Source: an uncultured Prevotella sp.
GTDB taxonomy: Bacteria > Bacteroidota > Bacteroidia > Bacteroidales > Bacteroidaceae
DNA: 17,189 nucleotides
NCBI GenBank assembly: GCA_934190685.1
Contig: CAKPTK010000039.1
Span: forward strand, 1-17,189
Reading direction: 5' to 3'
Made by a program: the position numbers and the translations under genes. Under the pieces are notes generated by a model, which was not told the DNA's origin, searched no databases, and saw only the letters and a list, made by a program, of their open reading frames with translations. Positions 9,001 through 17,115 of the stretch are shown here, one piece after another. Positions within the stretch are counted from its first letter, which is position 1. Every line of letters begins with the position of its first letter.

Positions 9001-10521
9001 AAACAACAGATCGCATCCGAAGTTTACAATGCCGTGCTCTACCGCACTGGCATACAACTGCGCTCACAGCAGGAAACACGAAAGGCCATCATGAAATCCA
9101 ACGACAAAAACCTTATTTTGTTGGTAGATTCTCTCAACACTTTGCGTTCGGAACAAAAGGCCATGGATTACGACATACTTCATGAAACACAAGAAGAAAT
9201 CAACAAGAAATATGCACTGAACGCTGCCTACCAGCAGCGCATCAACCTCTTGGAACGAAACATCGTGGAACAATCTGCACCTTATCGCAACAAAACGCCA
9301 CTCGACGCGACATGGGAACAGGTGGAAAAGCAACTGAAAAAAGGAGAAGCTGCCGTGGAATTCACTTATGCCTATCCCTATTGGATGGCATTGGTGCTGA
9401 CACCCGGTTGCAAAGGTCCAAAAGCTATACCATTGGTATTGGTAGACTCACTTGCCAGCCAACTGAAGGCATTGGGCGTAACTGCAACCACTTCCATTGC
9501 CCGAAAGCTCTATAACGACAAGGCCATCAATCTCTATGCCATGCTCTGGCAACCACTTGAAGCAGAATTAAGAGGAATAGACAAGGTATACTATGCCACC
9601 CAAGGATTGCTCTCATCCATAGCCTTTGCAGCCATCGCCAGACCTGACGGGACCTATCTTATAGATCATTACACCCTCTGTCCTCTCACAACGACAGCAC
9701 AATTATTGAACAAGACAGAGGAACACAGTCCCAATTCAATGCTTATAATGGGCGACATATACTATTCCGACAAGCAAAGAGAACAGGTGGGCCAAGGCAA
9801 CATCAACGAAGCCCGCGGTGACGAAGAAACTGCCATCGACGATTTCAGTGAGCGTGCCTCCAAACGCTACCACTTCAAGTATCTGCCCTTCACGCAATCG
9901 GAAGTGATTCAGTTAACGAAGACCTTCGGCAACCGCCAGCTAACCACAAGAACACGCACAGAAGCTACTGAGCAAACACTGCGCAACCAGTTGGCCGACA
10001 AGCCAGAAGTGGTTCACCTCGCCACACACGGTTTCTTCATTGCAAACGAAACGACAGCATTGAGGGTTCCCTTCTTCAAACGTTACACCTTGGCGGCAAG
10101 CAATTCCATGCAACGGGCTGGAGTGGCACTCGCTGATGCTGAAGACACCTGGAACGGGACTAAGACTCCGCCAGAAGCCAACGATGGCATCCTCACAGCT
10201 GACGAAGTATCGAAACTCGACCTCCACGGCACACAACTCGTTGCCCTTTCTGCCTGCGAGACAGCATTGGGCGACTATACCTTTGAGGGTGTCATGGGCT
10301 TGCCAAGAGGTTTCAAGCAGGCTGGTGTGGAATCGCTATTGGTAAGCCTATGGAGCGTTAACGACAAGTCAACCGCACAACTGATGACGGCCTTCTACCG
10401 CTATTGGATGCAAGGCGAGACCAAGCAACAGGCTTTCAAACACGCAGTGAGCGAGGTGCGCAAGGATTTCCCAGAACCGTTCTACTGGGCGCCTTTCGTA
10501 CTGCTCGATGCCATTAAATAA
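6079..10521 (+). CDS. Exported giant TPR-CHAT caspase-like protein, copy 2
   Basis: 1480 aa and a tandem paralogue of the preceding gene. Signal peptide 1-25 with a poly-Leu core, cut HA|QS. The N-terminal block (31-91) matches its neighbour at roughly 44 of 60 positions and the last 98 residues at roughly 84 (hand counts). The middle has diverged strongly. TPR-like helical pairs are visible near 541-569, 621-646 and 864-896. The CHAT domain spans about 1075-1480, with predicted catalytic H1317 in HLATHGFF and C1393 in LSACETALGD, so the dyad is intact. GC content is more even than in copy 1 (sampled lines 47-52%). It is expected to be an extracytoplasmic protease or signalling scaffold. The diverged middle suggests that the two copies recognise different partners. 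It ends 22 bp before the next gene of the operon. Confidence 0.95.
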   Translation: MTHTIRYINWLLLLLLFGNVTWLHAQSAYEYIEEHRQWMKEHYPQAESLNESQLLREAAFAIMDELREPEAMALLHAVGRQVPEVEAYATFQETDGKDYKFAHTLKALEALYRHAEQQLGRENVTTGWCKYLWMNCRSNMEDVYPLMDGVIKEQTAAVQKNDDKENKALVCLLKLLKFDASQNETFIASPDLYDEVLLTEREAVKLYPFADKTPSRMRAWLYTRLGAAKSSFSAPHESAEAFNKVEPLADSFYSHNTNTGILHNAEHYFGLAEETYLQMFKPGHPEVIEYYVCVESARENYNTISDDNLNVLKVFYDYAIQYYGQGTLAALLRKLNYWSMQASRGKDIKDAFMWRPMLESFRQYLGEDNLYYSLMALHVCEIVALYVPNDFAEASQLFDEAVAKAWGENNMKSAYMRYMLYGSIKDIMPQVYKGKVEPIAAYYAKNHSKDFVSILLGRRMALDVYMGTRDLKTGTNIQKTVCEDTRLRYGASSYVYLQEKAMELNWQASYDSQAARKQYPALIEQMKKENIDHTDVLGDYATLENGAGNLELAAKLYQQAYDESSEEGLTHRRAYLLLSKLSVLPFLKGTEKEQEKVYAQARKILDTNTDSISFIPMNYSLAADWLYSKGRVQEALKLVNKGIEVCHWQDSGFSGTYIDLLTKRYNIYMFGLDDMSTAYKLMNEDLEVFEQQNLNYYTTDMLDFLWGVYNLMPKSDDNVITFGKYFTLITKMTTSIGQQNGMEPRFLSIYGVRLYCEFIRFSIQGMNIRKQVNMDLMSEEQRAVWTKSWKDFDENFEGLSKIENKLNELKDQLPEFCKQISYFNMLDAFENFYLYLKPDKEKAFNYMTMHKEQCKTLFPDVYRDICMKLFNYYLQNKQYDEAEKLYAQDLKQFEEDAQASANTKMLLYNLMCNLFLARHDYEAMLPYARKHYETIKDFMSHNFPMLTEQEQKAFMESYGDPSAWLSTCLAGMKDKQQIASEVYNAVLYRTGIQLRSQQETRKAIMKSNDKNLILLVDSLNTLRSEQKAMDYDILHETQEEINKKYALNAAYQQRINLLERNIVEQSAPYRNKTPLDATWEQVEKQLKKGEAAVEFTYAYPYWMALVLTPGCKGPKAIPLVLVDSLASQLKALGVTATTSIARKLYNDKAINLYAMLWQPLEAELRGIDKVYYATQGLLSSIAFAAIARPDGTYLIDHYTLCPLTTTAQLLNKTEEHSPNSMLIMGDIYYSDKQREQVGQGNINEARGDEETAIDDFSERASKRYHFKYLPFTQSEVIQLTKTFGNRQLTTRTRTEATEQTLRNQLADKPEVVHLATHGFFIANETTALRVPFFKRYTLAASNSMQRAGVALADAEDTWNGTKTPPEANDGILTADEVSKLDLHGTQLVALSACETALGDYTFEGVMGLPRGFKQAGVESLLVSLWSVNDKSTAQLMTAFYRYWMQGETKQQAFKHAVSEVRKDFPEPFYWAPFVLLDAIK

Positions 10522-10543
10522 GAAACAATAAAACACAAAGACA

Positions 10544-11173
10544 ATGAAACATCTGAAAACGCTTATAACGGCAATCATGACCGTAGGCACCTTGCTGAAT
10601 GCCACAGCCCAGTCGCAACATCTTTCCCCCAAGATGACAGAATACCGCAACGGTTGCCAAAAGATGCTCGACGGCATCGCCAACAAAGACAAATATGCGC
10701 TCTATGAGGCAAAGGCCGACTTTGCCAAGGTCAGCATGGAAACGATTGAACCGACATGCAAGGAGGGAGACAAGGCGGAGGAGAAACCTGAAATTCTCTT
10801 TTGCCAGGAATATGCCGATGCCCTCATCAAGAACAACTTCATCCTCAACAAGCTCGACGACATCGCCATCATGCGCAATGCCGACGACAGTGACTTGCTG
10901 GTGTTCCACAAAGCCGTAGACGCCCATGGTATATTGACTTATGAATGGGAAGGGTCGGGAAAATGTGAAATGCTCCTCGTCACCAAGGACGGCGAGAAAA
11001 TGAAAGTGACCGTGACCGACAAAACAAACGGCAAAGAATATTCAGCACAGCCTGACGGAAAAGGGAACATGAACTATGTGGCTTGGGACATGGGAGACCA
11101 TGACAGCACTTATACAATTCGTATCGAGAACCTCACAGACAAGCGGGTGTCATTTGCCGTGGCACTCAACTAA
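10544..11173 (+). CDS. Small exported protein with probable C-terminal beta domain
   Basis: 209 aa, not recognised as a named family. Signal peptide 1-22, cut ATA|QSQ. Residues about 30-110 are helical and charged. Residues about 115-209 alternate in a beta-strand pattern (CEMLLVTKDG, MKVTVTDK, STYTIRIENLTDK, VSFAVALN) that resembles small beta-sandwich domains such as the pre-peptidase C-terminal type; this resemblance is by eye only. The mature part holds four cysteines (38, 72, 87, 141), compatible with disulfides after export. It sits between two CHAT protease genes, 22 bp after one and 11 bp before the ATG of the next. It is therefore probably made together with them and could be a partner, inhibitor or substrate; this is inferred. 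Confidence 0.9.
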   Translation: MKHLKTLITAIMTVGTLLNATAQSQHLSPKMTEYRNGCQKMLDGIANKDKYALYEAKADFAKVSMETIEPTCKEGDKAEEKPEILFCQEYADALIKNNFILNKLDDIAIMRNADDSDLLVFHKAVDAHGILTYEWEGSGKCEMLLVTKDGEKMKVTVTDKTNGKEYSAQPDGKGNMNYVAWDMGDHDSTYTIRIENLTDKRVSFAVALN

Positions 11174-11184
11174 AATCATTGACA

Positions 11185-13488
11185 ATGAAACACACGTTTG
11201 TTTTTCTCCTCCTCTTGCTCTGCGGATGGCTGAACATGAAAGGCCAGTCGTGGATTGACCAATTGCGCAGTGCAGACCAGCAAGAAAGCCAGGGACACTG
11301 GCAGGAGGCGGCAGACCTCTATACTGCGGTCATCAACACCACCCCCGACGAGACCGCCAAGATGGAATGTCTGCAACACCGTGCCTCTTGCTACAAACGG
11401 CTCGACATCTACGACCGTTCACAAGCCGACTATGAAGCTGTACTCCGCATGACTAAAGACAGCGTGTTGCGGGCTGTGGTGGTCTACAACATGTCGGATT
11501 TGCTCATCCAGACAGGACAATACGACCGTGCCATTTCTCTTTTGAAAGACATCCGATTGACGAATTCGGAACAGGAGTATCGTCGACTGGCCAACCTCGC
11601 CACAGCCTATGCCTATTCCGGACAAGACAACAAGGCACTTGCCATGCTCGACAACCTAATTCCCCATTCCACCGCAGACACCACCATGCATGCCCTGCTG
11701 TTACAAAACCGAGGATTCCTACTTTGGAACAAACGTGAATATACAAAGGCTCGGCAAGACCTGCAAACAGCCCTGCCCCACCTGCAAGGTAACACCCATT
11801 ATATAGCCCTCGCCAATATGGCGCTCGTCGAATCAGAACTGGAAATGTTTGACCAAGCTCTCCAGCATATCAACCAAGTCATTTCATGGCAAGCACAGGC
11901 ACCTGGCATCGGTCCCCATCACTCTACCTATCTCATCTCCTTGCGCAAGAAAGCCGAAATTCTACTGAAAGCCCACCGACAGGCGGAAGCAGCAACAACC
12001 TACAAAAACTATTTCAAGGCCGAGCATGAATATGTGCTCGACAATTTCGCCAAGATGAGCGAGCAGAACCGACTCGACTTTTGGCTGAAAGAAAATCCAT
12101 TGGTTTCAGAGATGTTCGCATTGGGACAGCAGGAGGCTGCATTCCTCTACGATGTGGCGCTCTTCCGCCGCAACATTGCTCTCATGGGCGACAAGACTGC
12201 CCAGCAACAAGAACTTCTCAAGGAGGTGTTAGGACACAACCGCAATATGGTGGCGACCAAACTGCAGCCACAAGAAGCGGCGATTGAGTTGGTGTGTTTT
12301 CAAAATATCCTTACAGGAGACTCTGTCTATGCAGCCCTCGTTTGTACCAAGACAGGGACAAAATTTGTCAACATCACTTCAAAGAAAGCGTTGCACGGCT
12401 ATTCTGTAGCCAATACTACACTGGAACAAGCCGTCTGCCAAGGATTCCGCTATGCGAAAACAGTCTATACCGACTCCGTGCTCGCCGCCCGAATCTGGTC
12501 CCCTATACAACAGGCTTTACCCCAAAAGGTCAAACGGGTCTACTTCGCCCCTGAGGGAATTTTCCAAATGTTGGGCATAGAGTACCTGCCTTATCCATCC
12601 ATCAAAAGCATTGACTTGCGCAGAGTGTCGTCAACAGACAGAATTCATGCTCCGCAACCGTCCATCAACGGAAAGACGCTTGTGGTAGGCGGTCTTGACT
12701 ATAGCCAGGAGGATTTGCGCCAGACAACCGCCTCGACATCGACAGCAACCAATCATACTGCCTATCAGATGGCGCTCAGACTATGCGGTGGCCCGTTGTC
12801 GTTCAAGAATCTGCCGGCAACCATACCCGAGGCCGACACCGTCGCCCATATTTTAGGCACACAATATGACAGGATGATGTGGGAGGACGAACTGAAAAAG
12901 TCTATTGGCAACTATCAGATTGTCCATCTTGCCACCCATGGCTATAGTCTCCAGGTGTCGTTCGGAACGCCATCGGTATTCCTTCGGGACAGTCTTCGCC
13001 ACGACAATAGCCTATGGGCAAGTGGCATCGCCCTGACAGGCGCAAACGTTGAGGGTGGAAAGGATTGTGCCGAGGACGGCTTGTTCTCGGCACGTGAACT
13101 GTCGGTTTTGAATCTTTCAAACGTTCGGTTCGTCACCCTCTCAGCTTGCCAAACCGCACAAGGCATCGTGAGTGACGAGGGACCTGCCGGCATGCTCCGT
13201 GCCCTCAAGAAAGCCGGAGCAGGAACGATTATCGCCACTCTGTGGGCAGTGAACGACAAATCGACCCGTCTGTTCATGAAAGCGTTCTACCAAGCATGGC
13301 GTCTTGAACGGAAAGACATCCATACCGCTTTTCGTCAAGCCCAACAAGCACTCCAGCAATATGCCATTCCGCAAGCACGACGTTCTCTCCCCATCGCCGT
13401 CCACCGATCGACAGAGACATCCAAACCTCTGCTCATCCATCCGTATCAGTCTCCACAATATTGGGCACCATTCATCCTCATCGATTGA
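11185..13488 (+). CDS. Exported TPR-CHAT caspase-like protein, short form
   Basis: 767 aa from the ATG at 11185; an in-frame TTG six bases upstream is a less likely start. Signal peptide about 1-20 (poly-Leu, cut KG|QS). Residues about 26-242 hold roughly six TPR units (GHWQEAADLYTAVI, GQYDRAISLLKDI, GQDNKALAMLDNLI, REYTKARQDLQTAL and others). A helical connector typical of TPR-CHAT proteins follows. The CHAT domain runs from about 352 to the end, with predicted catalytic H585 in HLATHGYS and C655 in LSACQTAQG and the TLWAVNDKS motif. Compared with the two large copies it has far fewer N-terminal repeats and about 25 extra residues before the terminal YWAPFILID. This is the classical TPR-CHAT layout, whereas the large copies are unusually long. 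It is last in the operon, with its stop 23 bp from that of the convergent gene. Confidence 0.95.
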   Translation: MKHTFVFLLLLLCGWLNMKGQSWIDQLRSADQQESQGHWQEAADLYTAVINTTPDETAKMECLQHRASCYKRLDIYDRSQADYEAVLRMTKDSVLRAVVVYNMSDLLIQTGQYDRAISLLKDIRLTNSEQEYRRLANLATAYAYSGQDNKALAMLDNLIPHSTADTTMHALLLQNRGFLLWNKREYTKARQDLQTALPHLQGNTHYIALANMALVESELEMFDQALQHINQVISWQAQAPGIGPHHSTYLISLRKKAEILLKAHRQAEAATTYKNYFKAEHEYVLDNFAKMSEQNRLDFWLKENPLVSEMFALGQQEAAFLYDVALFRRNIALMGDKTAQQQELLKEVLGHNRNMVATKLQPQEAAIELVCFQNILTGDSVYAALVCTKTGTKFVNITSKKALHGYSVANTTLEQAVCQGFRYAKTVYTDSVLAARIWSPIQQALPQKVKRVYFAPEGIFQMLGIEYLPYPSIKSIDLRRVSSTDRIHAPQPSINGKTLVVGGLDYSQEDLRQTTASTSTATNHTAYQMALRLCGGPLSFKNLPATIPEADTVAHILGTQYDRMMWEDELKKSIGNYQIVHLATHGYSLQVSFGTPSVFLRDSLRHDNSLWASGIALTGANVEGGKDCAEDGLFSARELSVLNLSNVRFVTLSACQTAQGIVSDEGPAGMLRALKKAGAGTIIATLWAVNDKSTRLFMKAFYQAWRLERKDIHTAFRQAQQALQQYAIPQARRSLPIAVHRSTETSKPLLIHPYQSPQYWAPFILID

Positions 13489-13511
13489 CGATGTGCTCTG
13501 AATAAAGGCTT

Positions 13512-14867
13512 TTAGCGCAAGATATTGAGTACACCTTTTCCTACTTTGAAGAGGCCCTTCATCTTATTCTTCAGTCCGCCCTTCTTTTGGTCCTTCTCAC
13601 CGTCGGATGAAGAGTCTGAGCTTTCGCTATTGTCATCGTTAGAGCGCAGCTTGCTGCTGAGTTTTTCCTTATCCCTGCCAAATGTCTTACCTCCCCACAC
13701 AGGACGGACAGAATAGCCTCGACTGGTGGCGTTCCCCACTTCGTCCTCATTACATTCATAAGTAGACATCTGGAACAAACAAATTCCGGTATTGGGATCC
13801 TTATAGTAACTTGATCCCCAAATATGACAAAACATATGGGTGATTCGGCGAGAATTGGTCGTCATATATCTTCCTGCATAGCCAAGGCTTTCATTCTTTC
13901 CATCTTCCGATTGACCAGCATAGGGCGTGAAGATAGACTTGCCGTTCTTCAGACTCGTCCACAAGGTGCCTTTCACACCATTCAAGACACAAAACTTAGC
14001 GTAGCAATTCTCACGCATTTCTTTGACCTGCAGTCGTGTCGGCGTTTTCCACTCACCACCCCAGTTCTGAGTAGCCGCATCATATTCGGGCTTCAACCGC
14101 TGCCCCATCGAGGTGGTCACGGAATATTTATTGTCTTCCTCCGCAAAACTTTTTATCTGGTAAGGGTTCGTTTCCGTATAGGCTCCATAACCAATGAAAC
14201 TTTCCATATCATAGCATTTCTTCGGTTTTGTTTCCCCATAAGCGAAATAGTTGCCGTAGGCTTCCGGTTTTGTAGCACCGACATTGCAGGTTGCCCATAG
14301 CGTGCCGCTCGGTAGCCCCAAGTCTACATAGCCATAACCATTGTGTTCGCCATCGGCGGGGCTTGCCTTCGTTTGGATCAACCACGGATTGCGCTCACCG
14401 GGAATTTTGATAACAATTCGGCAAACGAGCGGACGCCCCGAGCCGAGATGTATTTTGGCGGGCTTGCCATTGACGGAGGCCTTCACCATCGTGTCGTCCA
14501 CGGTGTATTCCTTGTCGTTCTTATAGTTGAAGAGCACATCGGTGAGGTTGGTGACATGCACTTCCATCATATACTCTCTGCCAGACTCAAACTTGTCGTC
14601 GCATTCGACATTTTCAAGTTGCCCCAACATATCATATTTATAGAACACCACACCGCCACCTTCTATCTTGCCCTCGCCCAACATATTCTGCGAACCAAAG
14701 GCATCGGTGGTTATAGCTGTAATTTTAGCCCCTTCTGACACATCAGTTTCAGATTGGGGCATAGCCACCGAGATGTCTATCGCCTTAATTCTCTTCTGAA
14801 TTTGGGCCTGTAACCCGAATGTTGCCAAAAGCAAAGCCACGACAACGGTCGTCATTCTTCGTCTCAT
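13512..14867 (-). CDS. Exported FISUMP/DUF1566-like protein with cationic C-terminal helix
   Basis: 451 aa. Signal peptide about 1-21 (cut QA|QI); a second Met at residue 5 is an alternative start. Residues 22-170 form a beta-rich N-terminal domain I do not recognise. Residues 178-392 are the domain common in Bacteroidetes and Fibrobacter exported proteins (GYVDLGLPSGTLWATCNVGA, GNYFAYGETKPK, WGGEWKTPTRLQ, RGYSVRPVW), usually called FISUMP or DUF1566-related, with a C-type-lectin-like fold and unknown function. Residues 396-427 are a polar linker rich in Ser, Asp and Lys. Residues 428-451 carry eight basic and no acidic residues and have amphipathic-helix spacing. It lies convergent to the CHAT operon with its own -7 element at 14915-14922. 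It might be secreted or surface-exposed; any link to the CHAT proteins is inference. Confidence 0.9.
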   Translation of the reverse strand: MRRRMTTVVVALLLATFGLQAQIQKRIKAIDISVAMPQSETDVSEGAKITAITTDAFGSQNMLGEGKIEGGGVVFYKYDMLGQLENVECDDKFESGREYMMEVHVTNLTDVLFNYKNDKEYTVDDTMVKASVNGKPAKIHLGSGRPLVCRIVIKIPGERNPWLIQTKASPADGEHNGYGYVDLGLPSGTLWATCNVGATKPEAYGNYFAYGETKPKKCYDMESFIGYGAYTETNPYQIKSFAEEDNKYSVTTSMGQRLKPEYDAATQNWGGEWKTPTRLQVKEMRENCYAKFCVLNGVKGTLWTSLKNGKSIFTPYAGQSEDGKNESLGYAGRYMTTNSRRITHMFCHIWGSSYYKDPNTGICLFQMSTYECNEDEVGNATSRGYSVRPVWGGKTFGRDKEKLSSKLRSNDDNSESSDSSSDGEKDQKKGGLKNKMKGLFKVGKGVLNILR

Positions 14868-14914
14868 ATACAGATGTTGTTTAGTTAATAAATAGTAGAA
14901 AATCAGTGATGCTG

Positions 14915-14922
14915 CAAAGATA
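14915..14922 (-). promoter_or_regulatory. Promoter -7 element of the FISUMP-like gene
   Basis: On the minus strand this reads TATCTTTG, an exact TAnnTTTG match. It would place transcription start near 14908, about 40 bases before the start codon at 14867. A TTTG-containing run lies upstream, but only 12 bases away, shorter than the usual 19-21, so the -33 element is weak or displaced. Confidence 0.55.
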
Positions 14923-15080
14923 GTGAATAAGTATCAAAAACTTTGTTTTTATGGATGATTTTTCACTCGCATCGATAAAGTCTGCCACCCGGCAAGTTTC
15001 CGCTCTACCCCGCATGTTGGAATTAACTTTATTTATTAAAAGAAAAAGAGCGGGGAAACACAGTCAATAAGATTTTTGAC

Positions 15081-15088
15081 TAATTTTG
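15081..15088 (+). promoter_or_regulatory. Promoter -7 element of fucI
   Basis: TAATTTTG matches TAnnTTTG exactly and would give a leader of about 50 bases before the ATG at 15147. No TTTG sits at the expected -33 distance, which suggests dependence on an activator. This would suit a sugar-catabolism gene, but no regulator is in the window. Confidence 0.5.
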
Positions 15089-15146
15089 TAACCACCAAAC
15101 TACCTAAGATAAAAATCTCACTTCATAAACCAAACCAATAACAACA

Positions 15147-16934
15147 ATGACTACAAACAGAATGTATCCCAAAATCGGCATACGCCCCACTATCGACGGC
15201 CGTCAAGGTGGCGTTCGCGAAAGTCTTGAAGACAAAACCATGGCATTGGCTCACGCCGTGGCAGAACTGATTTCGTCCAATCTGAGAAACGGTGACGGAT
15301 CACCCGTCGAGTGTGTCATCGCCGACGGCACCATCGGCCGTGTAGCTGAAAGTGCCGCCTGTGCCGAGAAGTTTGAACGTGAAGGTGTGGGCAGTACCAT
15401 CACCGTTACCTCGTGCTGGTGCTACGGCTCTGAGACCATGGATATGAACCCACACTATCCCAAAGCCGTGTGGGGATTCAACGGCACAGAAAGGCCAGGC
15501 GCTGTGTATCTTGCCGCTGTGCTCGCCGCCCATGCACAAAAAGGATTGCCAGCCTTCGGCATCTATGGACATGATGTGCAGGATTTGGAAGACAACTCTA
15601 TCCCTGCCGATGTAGCAGAGAAGATTCTGCGTTTTGCCCGGGCGGCACAGGCTGTGGCGACCATGCGGGGCAAGAGTTATCTGAGCATGGGTAACACCTG
15701 TATGGGCATTGCCGGCAGCATCGTGGATTCCGACTTCTTCCAGCACTATCTAGGCATGCGCACAGAATACGTAGATCTGGTGGAAATCATGCGCCGTCTC
15801 GACGAGGGCATCTATGACCCTGAAGAATACAAGAAGGCCATGGCATGGACCGAGAAATACTGCAAATGCAACGAGGGACATGACTATAATGAGGAGAAAG
15901 GTAAAGCCAAAACTCGGGAGCAAAAGGACGAGGATTGGGAATTCACGGTCAAGAACATGCTCGTCATCAACGACTTGATGCATGGAAACCCCAAACTGCT
16001 CGATTTGGGATTCAAGGAGGAGAGTCTCGGACACAACGCACTCCTTGCCGGTGTGCAGGGACAGCGCCAATGGACGGACTACAAGCCCAACTTCGACTTC
16101 CCCGAAGCGCTGATGTGTACCTCTTTCGACTGGAACGGAATCCGGGAGGCCAATGTGCTCGCTACGGAGAACGACTCTCTCAACGGTGTGGCCATGCTCT
16201 TCGGACATCTGCTCACCAACAAGGGCGTCATGTTCTCCGACATCCGAACTTATTGGAGTCCTGAGGCCGTGAAACGTGTGACTGGCAAGGAACCGACAGG
16301 AATGGCTGCCGGCGGATTCATACATCTCATCAACTCTGGAGCCACCACGCTCGATGCTACTGGTGCCATGAACGACGCACAAGGCAACCCGACCATGAAG
16401 TGTCCATGGGAGATGAAACAAACGGATGTGGAGGCTTGCCTGAAAGCCACTACCTGGTATCCTGCCGACCGCGACTACTTCCGGGGTGGCGGTTATTCCA
16501 GCAACTTCCTCACTCGAGGCGGAATGCCGATGACCATGATGCGCGTGAACCGTGTGGCGGGTCTCGGTCCGGTGCTTCAGATTGCCGAGGGTTGGACTGT
16601 GGAACTCGACCCGGAAATCCATGACATTCTCAACAAACGCACCGACAAAACTTGGCCTACCACCTGGTTTGTGCCACGTCTCGACCCGACCCGCGATGCC
16701 TTCAAAGATGTCTACTCTGTCATGAACAATTGGGGCGCCAACCATGGAGCCATTGCCTACGGGCACATCGGTGCAGATGCCATCACACTGGCCTCTATTC
16801 TGCGCATACCTGTCTGCATGCACAACGTAGCCGACGAGAAGATTTTCCGTCCTGCTGCATGGAATGCCTTCGGTATGGACAAGGAAGGTGCCGACTACCG
16901 CGCTTGCCAAAACTTCGGTCCAATCTATAAGTAA
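15147..16934 (+). CDS. fucI: L-fucose isomerase
   Basis: 595 aa, close to the 591 aa of the Escherichia coli enzyme. It is a cytoplasmic Mn-dependent ketol isomerase converting L-fucose to L-fuculose (and D-arabinose to D-ribulose), the first step of L-fucose catabolism. The sequence is complete: [19 protein letters not shown] at the N-terminus, the [12 protein letters not shown] segment at 89-100 and [13 protein letters not shown] at 138-150. The metal and catalytic residues of the E. coli enzyme (Glu337, Asp361, His528) correspond to E341 in ATENDSL, D365 in MFSDIRTYW and H533 in WGANHGA, a constant offset of 4-5. A second Met at residue 6 is a possible alternative start. It stands alone between its own promoter and a terminator-like hairpin. 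No kinase, aldolase or fucose permease gene is in the window, so the pathway genes must lie elsewhere. Confidence 0.97.
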   Translation: MTTNRMYPKIGIRPTIDGRQGGVRESLEDKTMALAHAVAELISSNLRNGDGSPVECVIADGTIGRVAESAACAEKFEREGVGSTITVTSCWCYGSETMDMNPHYPKAVWGFNGTERPGAVYLAAVLAAHAQKGLPAFGIYGHDVQDLEDNSIPADVAEKILRFARAAQAVATMRGKSYLSMGNTCMGIAGSIVDSDFFQHYLGMRTEYVDLVEIMRRLDEGIYDPEEYKKAMAWTEKYCKCNEGHDYNEEKGKAKTREQKDEDWEFTVKNMLVINDLMHGNPKLLDLGFKEESLGHNALLAGVQGQRQWTDYKPNFDFPEALMCTSFDWNGIREANVLATENDSLNGVAMLFGHLLTNKGVMFSDIRTYWSPEAVKRVTGKEPTGMAAGGFIHLINSGATTLDATGAMNDAQGNPTMKCPWEMKQTDVEACLKATTWYPADRDYFRGGGYSSNFLTRGGMPMTMMRVNRVAGLGPVLQIAEGWTVELDPEIHDILNKRTDKTWPTTWFVPRLDPTRDAFKDVYSVMNNWGANHGAIAYGHIGADAITLASILRIPVCMHNVADEKIFRPAAWNAFGMDKEGADYRACQNFGPIYK

Positions 16935-16956
16935 TCGGGAATATGCTGTCATAACG

Positions 16957-17025
16957 GAAAGGGGAACTTCATGACGTCAACGCCTCGGTTCCCCTTTCAC
17001 ATTTGCAAATGACGGTCATTTTTCT
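16957..17025 (+). terminator. Terminator-like hairpins after fucI
   Basis: GAAAGGGGAAC at 16957-16967 pairs perfectly over 11 bp with GTTCCCCTTTC at 16988-16998 around a 20-base loop, starting 22 bases after the fucI stop. A second small stem, AAATGA at 17007-17012 with TCATTT at 17016-17021, runs into a short T-rich stretch. Either could end fucI transcription. The larger stem is strong but lacks an immediate T-tract. Confidence 0.6.
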
Positions 17026-17067
17026 GTCAAGAAGCTGCATGGAAAAGTTTAAAAAGCGCAAAAATAT

Positions 17068-17098
17068 TTTGTCAGTTCGGAAAATATGTGTACTTTCG
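17068..17098 (+). promoter_or_regulatory. Promoter of the tRNA-Val gene
   Basis: TTTG at 17068-17071, a 19-base spacer, and TACTTTCG at 17091-17098, one mismatch from TAnnTTTG. Transcription would start near 17105, about ten bases before the tRNA 5' end, as expected for a stable RNA promoter in Bacteroidetes. Confidence 0.7.
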
Positions 17099-17115
17099 CA
17101 CTCGGTTTTGAACAT

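Larger units (their letters stand above)
14868..15146. other. Divergent intergenic region
   Basis: A 279-base AT-rich gap between the divergent FISUMP-like gene and fucI. It holds one -7-like element for each direction. It also has a weak inverted pair, CCGCTCT at 15000-15006 with AGAGCGG at 15047-15053, just upstream of the fucI promoter. That pair could be an operator but is short. I see no small gene or RNA in it. Confidence 0.6.

Noticed and set aside
11179..11184. TTG start six bases upstream for the short CHAT gene
   Set aside because: The ATG at 11185 gives a normal signal peptide (MKHTFVF) and is preceded by A-rich sequence; TTG starts are rare.
1604..13488. A CRISPR-linked Craspase (gRAMP plus TPR-CHAT) system
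   Set aside because: No CRISPR array, gRAMP or Csx30-like gene was recognised, and the CHAT proteins carry signal peptides, which does not fit a cytoplasmic RNA-guided complex.
15750..16952. 400-codon open frame antisense to fucI
   Set aside because: It lies opposite a complete, well-conserved fucI. Long antisense frames are expected from the codon bias, and its translation shows no recognisable domain.
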